Source: Nipponacmea schrenckii
Taxonomy: Eukaryota > Mollusca > Gastropoda > Lottiidae
Reading direction: 5' to 3'
NCBI GenBank assembly: GCA_030562195.1
Contig: CM060200.1
Coordinates: 4,216,001 to 4,280,000 of the forward strand
Length of the DNA: 64,000 nucleotides
The translations under genes and the position numbers were made by a program. Shown here piece after piece: positions 58,280 to 64,000 of the stretch; positions within the stretch are counted from its first letter, which is position 1; each line of letters starts with the position of its first letter. Under the pieces are notes generated by a model. It was not told where the DNA came from. It saw only the letters and a list, made by a program, of their open reading frames with translations, and made no database searches.

Positions 58280-59440
58280 AGAAATGAACAATAATGTTAC
58301 ATTCTGATATGTTTGTTAATATACAATTGTTACTTTCTGATCTGTTAGTAATGGACAATTATGCTACTTTCTGATATGTTAGTAGTGGACAATTGTGCTA
58401 CTTTCTGATATGTAATTAGTTGACAATTATGTTACTTTCTGATATGTAAGTAGTGGACAATTATGTTACTTTCTGATATGTAAGTAGTGACAATTATGCT
58501 ACTTTCTGATATGTAAGTAGTGGACAATTATGCTACTTTCTGATATGTAAGTAGTTGACAATTATGCTACTTTCTGATATGTAAGTAGTTGACAATTATG
58601 CTACTTTCTGATATGTAAGTAGTGGACAATTATTTTACTTTCTGATATGTAATTAGTTGACAATTATGTTACTTTCTGATATGTAAGTAGTGGACAATTA
58701 TTTTACTTTCTGATATGTAATTAGTTGACAATTATGTTACTTTCTGATATGTTAGTAGTTGACAATTATGCTACTTTCTGATATGTAAGTAGTGGACAAT
58801 TATTTTACTTTCTAATATGTTGGTTGTAAACAATTATGTTACTTTCTGATATGTAAGTAATGGACAATTAATTATGTTACTTTCTGATATGTAAGTAGTG
58901 GACAATTATTTTAATTTCTGATATGTTGGTTGTAAACAATTATGTTACTTTCTGATATGTAAGTAGTGGACAATTATGCTACTTTCTGATATGTTAGAAG
59001 TGGACAATTATGCTACTTTCTGATATGTAAGTATTGGACAATTATGCTACTTTCTGATATGTAAGTAGTGGACAATTATGTTACTTTCTGATATTTAAGT
59101 AGTGTACAATTATGTTACTTTCTGATCTGTAAGTAGTGTACAATTATGTTACTTTCTGATCTGTAATTAGTGGACAATTATGTTACTTTCTGATATGTAA
59201 GTAGTTTACAATTATGTTACTTTCTGATATGTAATAAGTAGTGGACAATTATGCTACTTTCTGATATGTAAGTACTTGACAATTATGTTACTTTTTGATA
59301 TGTAAGTAATGGACAATTACGCTACTTTCTGATATGCAAGTAATGTACAATTACGCTACTTTCTGATTTGCAAGTAATCGTACAATAATTACGCTACTTT
59401 CTGATATGTAAGTGGTGGCTAATTATTTTACTTTCTGTTA
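58280..59440 (+). repeat. 34-bp minisatellite
   Basis: About 33 copies of GGACAATTATGCTACTTTCT plus GATATGTAAGTAGT with variants (TTTTACTT, GTTGGTTGTAAAC). Confidence 0.95.
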
Positions 59441-59859
59441 CGGATTTTAACAATTTGATAAACTAATCAGGAAGTGTATTGATTTAATTAAATAAAATAG
59501 GCTTGATAATCTTGAATTCAACCATACTGATGGAACATTATTTTATCGTCGTATAATTCTGTTCAATTAATCGATGGACAGATAAAACAACAACTGTTCT
59601 TAGCCCTGGCTCGACAGCAGCTGTGAAAGTAAACGTATGGATTTCTTTAAATTAAAAAATATGACTTTTATTGTTAACTTTACCTATGTTATTTTGAAAT
59701 CAATGTATGATTTATATTTTATGTTTTACAACTTATGTCATTTTAAATAAATGGCCTATTTCAACTTTATAACTTTGTATCTCTTAAGCAGAACTGAGCC
59801 AGTCCCGACGGTCTGTCATAAAAGTATAGTATGTGAAAATCAGTAGAGAATAAAAGTAT

Positions 59860-60470
59860 AATGAAACAAGCTAGTAACTCGTACAAACGGCAACTAAGGA
59901 GTTCATATGCGCAGTATAACAGACAGTTCGATATTGATCTGAAATCCTTAAAAAGAACAGACACAGAACAAAACATTGGACAATATTAATGCAAATAAGT
60001 CATCAAATTACGATATGCTTATGCCAAGCATCTCGGATTTTTATAATCAATTCAAAAACATGAATGGACGTGAATAATGCCGAAACAATAAAAAATGAAA
60101 AGCGGAAGAGTTTCTGAGCTTAATGAAAATCTTGATTTCAGATTCACGTTACAAGAACTGATGCAGGAATCGATATACTAAAAACTAACAAGGCATCTGA
60201 TGACATCACCAATTATCAAATATGCAGTCAGTGTATGTACATTTGTTCAACCTCGTGTCCTTGTACTAGATTCGGGCATAATTCCCACTGAGTTGCAGTT
60301 AGGAATATATCACCTATTGACCGGAAGGGTGACAAATGGGATGTAAAAAACTACCGATGAATCACAATTATTTACAGCCGTTATCAATAACAGACTAATT
60401 TTGTAGACGAGTATGATTTCATTGGCCCAGAACAAGCAGGCTTCCGTAAAGTTTTCTCTTGTACCTTTTT
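59860..60470 (+). pseudogene. LINE reverse-transcriptase remnant, broken
   Basis: Shifting frames read ASNSYKRQLRSSYAQYNRQF and DLKSLKRTD (linker before the RT), then a decayed NKASGDDI-type motif, a GIIP...I-x-K-GDK-x-x-x-NYR-type stretch near 60330 (GDKWDV), and EQAGFRK near 60430. These are RT blocks 1-3 of the LINE class. There are many stops. It breaks off before the catalytic YADD. Confidence 0.7.
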
Positions 60471-61085
60471 AAATGTAAATCTTATTAAATATCGTATTGT
60501 AAATATTTTGTATATTAATTATATTGTAACAAGGTTTGCAGTAAAGTGCATTTTATTTGTACTTTATTTATCTTTTCTTATTTTATTATATTTATGTGTA
60601 ATTATTTTATGTACCTTATCGAGGCCTTAACTTTAACCTAAAGCCTTATCATCCTGATGTCGGTCGGTTTCGAGGTTATCAAGAAGGTCAGTTTCGAGGT
60701 TATCAAACTGGTCAGTTTCGGGGTTATCACGCTATGATATCACAAGTATGCTTATTCATAGATAATCAACTTTTCGGCCAATGGACATTATAAATTTCAT
60801 TTACTTTTTAAAGGATTTACCCTTAATCAAATTATTGAAAAGACACTAACAGAATATCTTGGATTTTGGCTTGATAGCAGGACTACACTTCAAGAACGCG
60901 TTATGTGAGCAGGTGTTCTAGGGTTGGGGTTAGAATTTAGGTTTTTCGAAAGGCAGAAATAAACTTGGTAGAAATCAGCGTTAATGTTGTTAGCTTTGAA
61001 ACATGCTATGAGCTTATATTGTAGCACTTCTAGATGTTTACACGACTTCACGTTGTTTTTTATAATTCTTTATATCTTTTATCTT
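60471..61085. other. Spacer, no gene seen
   Basis: Three to four copies of a 23-bp unit GGTCAGTTTCGAGGTTATCA lie at 60660-60728. Nothing else recognised. Confidence 0.45.
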
Positions 61086-61610
61086 CTAAAGGGTGGTGAG
61101 AGAGAGATATCTGCTCTGGCTCCCGGTCCTGACAAGACACGACTTGAACCCTGGATGCCCAACATGCAGGCTATTGGCTGGTGTAACTTTAATGCAAGCT
61201 GTCCACTTCAAACATGCGTTTGATACAGTCTGTATAATTTTAAGTATGAGTTTTTCTGGAACTTTTCTGGTCTTTCTGGGGTACAATCCAATGGATATTG
61301 TTGTTGGTGTAGTTGTTTGTGCAGTTGTTGATTGTACTGGGAGTTGTTGAAGGGCAGTGTATTCTGCTTCTGCGTTCTTCGTGGGTTCTTCTGTTGTTGG
61401 TTTTCTCAATTTCTTCCCTGACCTCAGGCAATTAAGTTTATATTTTTTTAAAACAATAATGCCAATAATAACTAATGCCAAAATAATTATGACCAATAGG
61501 ATAATAGTATAACCCCATTCAGGAAAAATAGAATCAGACAATTCAACCTTCCTGATACCGTGTAATACATGCACAAGGTGATCCATAGAGGTTTCTTTGA
61601 TAGTTTTCAA
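61086..61610 (-). pseudogene. Envelope-like C-terminal ORF downstream of the gypsy-type pol
   Basis: An open frame with one strong membrane helix (YTIILLVIIILALVIIGIIV) followed by a basic, then acidic, tail. It lies 3' of the retroelement pol on the same strand, where env would sit in an errantivirus-like element. There is no recognisable surface domain, and the frame upstream is interrupted, so this is a position-based suggestion. The end of the frame (near 61110-61210) overlaps a GGTTCAAGTC tRNA-B-box-like word that could belong to a SINE. Confidence 0.35.
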
Positions 61611-61777
61611 ATATGATGGGAGCCAGGAGCCTTAAATTAGTTAGGGTTTTAAAGTTATCCAATATAGGTTTCCAAATATGAGAAATAGATTTATTAAAAA
61701 TAGTTGTTATTTTATCAAAAGAATAATGTTCAAGAGATTTGCTACTATTAAAATAAAAAGGTGTAAGATTTCAGGAA

Positions 61778-62056
61778 TTACTTGAAGAAATCAAGCTGAT
61801 TGGAGGCGTGACTGCAACTATAGAATGATGTGGTCTGAGGTTTTGACAAGACACTGACATTCAAATGATTCAGTAGTGACAACAATCCAAAGACCGTTGA
61901 AAATATATTCAGCCAAAGGTAAAATAGCTTTTGGAACATGGTGATCAACCATTTCGAAAGAGATGTTGAAATGTGATTTAGTGGTCTAAACATTACATTT
62001 TTACTCAACCTTAATGCCTCGGTCGATGCAAAAATCAGGATCAGGGTGACCAACAT
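61778..62056 (-). pseudogene. Hydrophobic ORF downstream of the gypsy-type pol, possible env start
   Basis: Begins with a signal-peptide-like segment (MLVTLILIFASTEALRL). It is separated from the next frame by stops. It could be the front of a broken envelope-like gene, or simply non-coding. Confidence 0.3.
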
Positions 62057-62205
62057 TATCTAAATATAAACAGTGAAAATGTTGAATAATTAGTAAATTC
62101 TATGTCACACAACAGCAATTCAGCCAACACCTATCATGGCATCAATCGATGACCATTGATTTAATCATTTAACCGGTTTTCGTCATAGCAACTGGGCTAT
62201 CACTT

Positions 62206-62605
62206 CTAGAAGAATTTTTGTATTTTCAACTTTCCGTCGACGTTTCCTCTTATTAAGTGCGTCGACATCGATCGGCTCATCATCTTCGTCAGATGACATG
62301 TCTTGATCAATATCAGATTCTTCGATCCTTTTATTTTCCAGAGCTCTTTTATCAGTTTCGGATCTTTCTTTTCTCGATCTCTTAAACGCTTAGAGAGTTC
62401 CATCAATGGAATGTCTTCTTCGTTGGAAGAACTTTCTCTCTCTTTTATAGCTCTGAGTTAACCAGGGTACATTATCATTAGATTCGCTCTTATCACTCTC
62501 CTCACTATCAGAGGGTGAGGCAGCATAATTTGTTTTCCAGAGTGGACGTCCAACAGCCTTTTTAGATACTAGTACGTCCCATGTGAGTTTTCGTGTCGGA
62601 TCCAT
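62206..62605 (-). pseudogene. Pol C-terminal extension of the gypsy-type element, broken
   Basis: Two overlapping frames rich in Ser, Glu and Lys (ASPSDSEESDKSESNDNVPW) follow the integrase C-terminal part. This acidic tail is of unknown role. Confidence 0.4.
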
Positions 62606-62659
62606 CTACTAGTAGTTGATTCCTAATTACAAAGGAAACCGGAGAAGTTTGCTTAATGA

Positions 62660-63500
62660 TTCTAAAATAGGGAAGCCACTTCTTTTCCCCTCTTTGTATG
62701 GTTCTTCAAATATACGGGCATGCCAATTTCAAACCTTGTGTCCACGGCATTTTTATCCGCATATTTCGACTGTTTGTCTTTAGCCTTTTTAAAATTTCTA
62801 TGAACCATTACAAAGGATTTGTGTTGCTTCTCCAGAGCAATCTTATGATGATCTTCACCCAAGTATTTACGTCTGGGTTTAAATATATTATCAATTGGTT
62901 GAACCGGATCCCATGAATATAACAAAGAGAAAGGCGATTGCTTGGTCGATTCGTTGACACTAAACCTTAAAGCAGCAAGTGCTTGATTTAAATAAACATC
63001 CCATGTGTTCATCATTAACCTTTTTAGCTAGAATGTCACGAAGTGTACGATGGGATCGCTCAACTTTTGCGTTGGCTGGAGCATTATAGAAAGATGTTAG
63101 TAATGATGAATATTCATTTCGTTTAACGTTGTTTCTTTCAACATTTTCAGTGCCATTATCGGTAACTATTTCCAAAGGACAACTTAACCTTGGAAATATT
63201 TCGTCCAAAAGTAGGTGAACTACATTTTGTGCTGCTTTATCAGAAACAGGAAAACTTTCGACCCAACCACTGTACCATTCAATGAAAAGAGATGATGTAT
63301 TTATTGCCAGATAAAGTGGTATGATATGGACCTGACAGATCTAGGCTAATTTTAGCAAAAGGAAATGGTGGAATGTCACTTTGCACTATATTCGGGTTTT
63401 GTTGAGTGAGTGCCCTAGTTTGACAAATCACACATTTGATAATATACTCAAGTAACTGTTTATACATGTTACGCAGGGAAATAATATACCTTGTCAACAC
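62660..63500 (-). pseudogene. Ty3/gypsy-type integrase, broken
   Basis: In order: CVICQTRAL (end of the H2C2 zinc finger); KISLDLSGPYHTTLSGNKYI with the first catalytic Asp; LEIVTDNGTENV with the second Asp; NAPANAKVERSHRTLRDIL with the catalytic Glu; then LAALRFSVNESTKQSPFSLL and the C-terminal KHxxR-like region. All three catalytic residues can be seen, but they lie in three different reading frames (breaks near 63210-63280 and 63010), so the copy is dead. Confidence 0.8.
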
Positions 63501-64000
63501 TCATGTAACCTGCCTTGTCATGATAGGAGGTTATCAATACACTGACTAAATGTTCTGGAATGTACAAACGTGTTAATAAATAAACAAGGTTTTCAATTAC
63601 TAAAAATTGATTGCGTATTTTAGCTTTACATTTCCCTTGTTTTAGGTTGTCGAGTATATAGATAATGATTTGATCTTTATATTGTTCAAAAACCATATCA
63701 AACTTATTCAATTTTAAATGCTGGATTTCGCTCGTGTCATCATTAAAGGGCGCCTGGCACTTAACGTAATCCCATGGATTCATCTTATTTGAGTTTATAA
63801 CATTTACTTCGAAGCTGTTGTCTCTTTTACCAGGTTCCAATTCTTCACTTTCAGAACCACATAAATTATCATGTAAGGCTTTATCGGGCAATCTTGACAG
63901 CATATCAGCGCAAGAATTAAATTGGCCTTTAATATATTGAACTTTACTGTTGTAAGATGAAATATTCAAAGCCCACATTTGAACCTTCTTATTCTCCATG
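63469..64000 (-). pseudogene. Ty3/gypsy-type RNase H end and integrase zinc finger, partial at window edge
   Basis: The frame starts outside the window. WALNISSYNSKVQYIKGQFN followed by SCADMLSRLP is the classic end of the gypsy RNase H domain (x-G-x-x-N-x-x-A-D-x-LSR). ITSYHDKAGYMSVDKVYYFP is the first half of the H2C2 finger (the second His is replaced by Tyr). The frame ends at 63469 and overlaps the integrase frame. Confidence 0.8.

Noticed and set aside
61100..61215. GGTTCAAGTC B-box-like word considered as a tRNA gene
   Set aside because: No A box, acceptor stem or cloverleaf could be drawn; at most a SINE trace.

Overview
The window is nuclear DNA from an animal, most likely a mollusc. 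It is AT-rich, its genes are split into short exons by introns with normal GT/AG borders, and the recognisable genes are metazoan: complex I NDUFA11, augmin HAUS6, the RING/CHY ubiquitin ligase RCHY1, a cytosolic sulfotransferase, a TIR protein and a tandem-C2 protein. The dispersed repeats carrying GGGCAATAACTC and ACCAAGTTTCATCAAAATC also fit a mollusc. I could not run a search, so the species is not named.

Layout. 1-1316 (+): 3' end of a single-pass receptor with tyrosine motifs in its tail and two possible terminal exons. 1906-7676 (-): NDUFA11, four coding exons, with introns full of repeats. 8.1-9.2 kb: decayed LINE ORF2 (endonuclease part). 12.2-13.8 kb (-): two-exon small secreted Cys-rich peptide. 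14.1-14.65 kb: clear Mutator-type MITE. 15.9-21.3 kb (+): gene coding for an N-terminal TIR domain followed by two membrane helices, with a 34-bp minisatellite in its first intron. 21.4-23.0 kb: broken pogo/Tigger-like transposase with its 3' end; a short deletion derivative lies at 2857-3239. 24.5-26.9 kb (+): synaptotagmin-like tandem-C2 gene. 29.8-39.6 kb (+): HAUS6, 19 coding exons. 40.8-44.1 kb (-): RCHY1, eight coding exons, tail-to-tail with HAUS6. 44.5-45.6 kb (+): direct duplication of a promoter and signal-peptide exon. 46.2-46.8 kb (-): Penelope-like GIY-YIG fragment. 47.1-52.8 kb (-): sulfotransferase, five coding exons, with two more Penelope-like fragments and an SGNH-like ORF remnant in its first intron. 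52.8-59.4 kb: four large minisatellites, with a LINE 3' end and a pseudo-copy of the sulfotransferase last exon between them. 59.9-60.5 kb: LINE reverse-transcriptase remnant. 61.1-64.0 kb (-): broken Ty3/gypsy-type pol followed by two hydrophobic, envelope-like ORFs; it runs off the window.

The genes do not form one pathway. They are housekeeping functions (respiration, mitotic spindle, ubiquitination, sulfation) and likely sensing or immune functions (TIR protein, receptor tail, Ig-receptor-like exon) set in DNA strongly shaped by transposons and minisatellites. Two otherwise good genes (tandem-C2 and HAUS6) each carry one single-base frame break, which could be assembly error. The items most worth a second look are the TIR-two-helix protein, a TTAA-flanked element whose two copies share a small ORF with many synonymous differences, the excess of the octamer TAGGCCTA with one clear empty-site comparison, and the transposase remnant that appears to be the parent of a nearby MITE.
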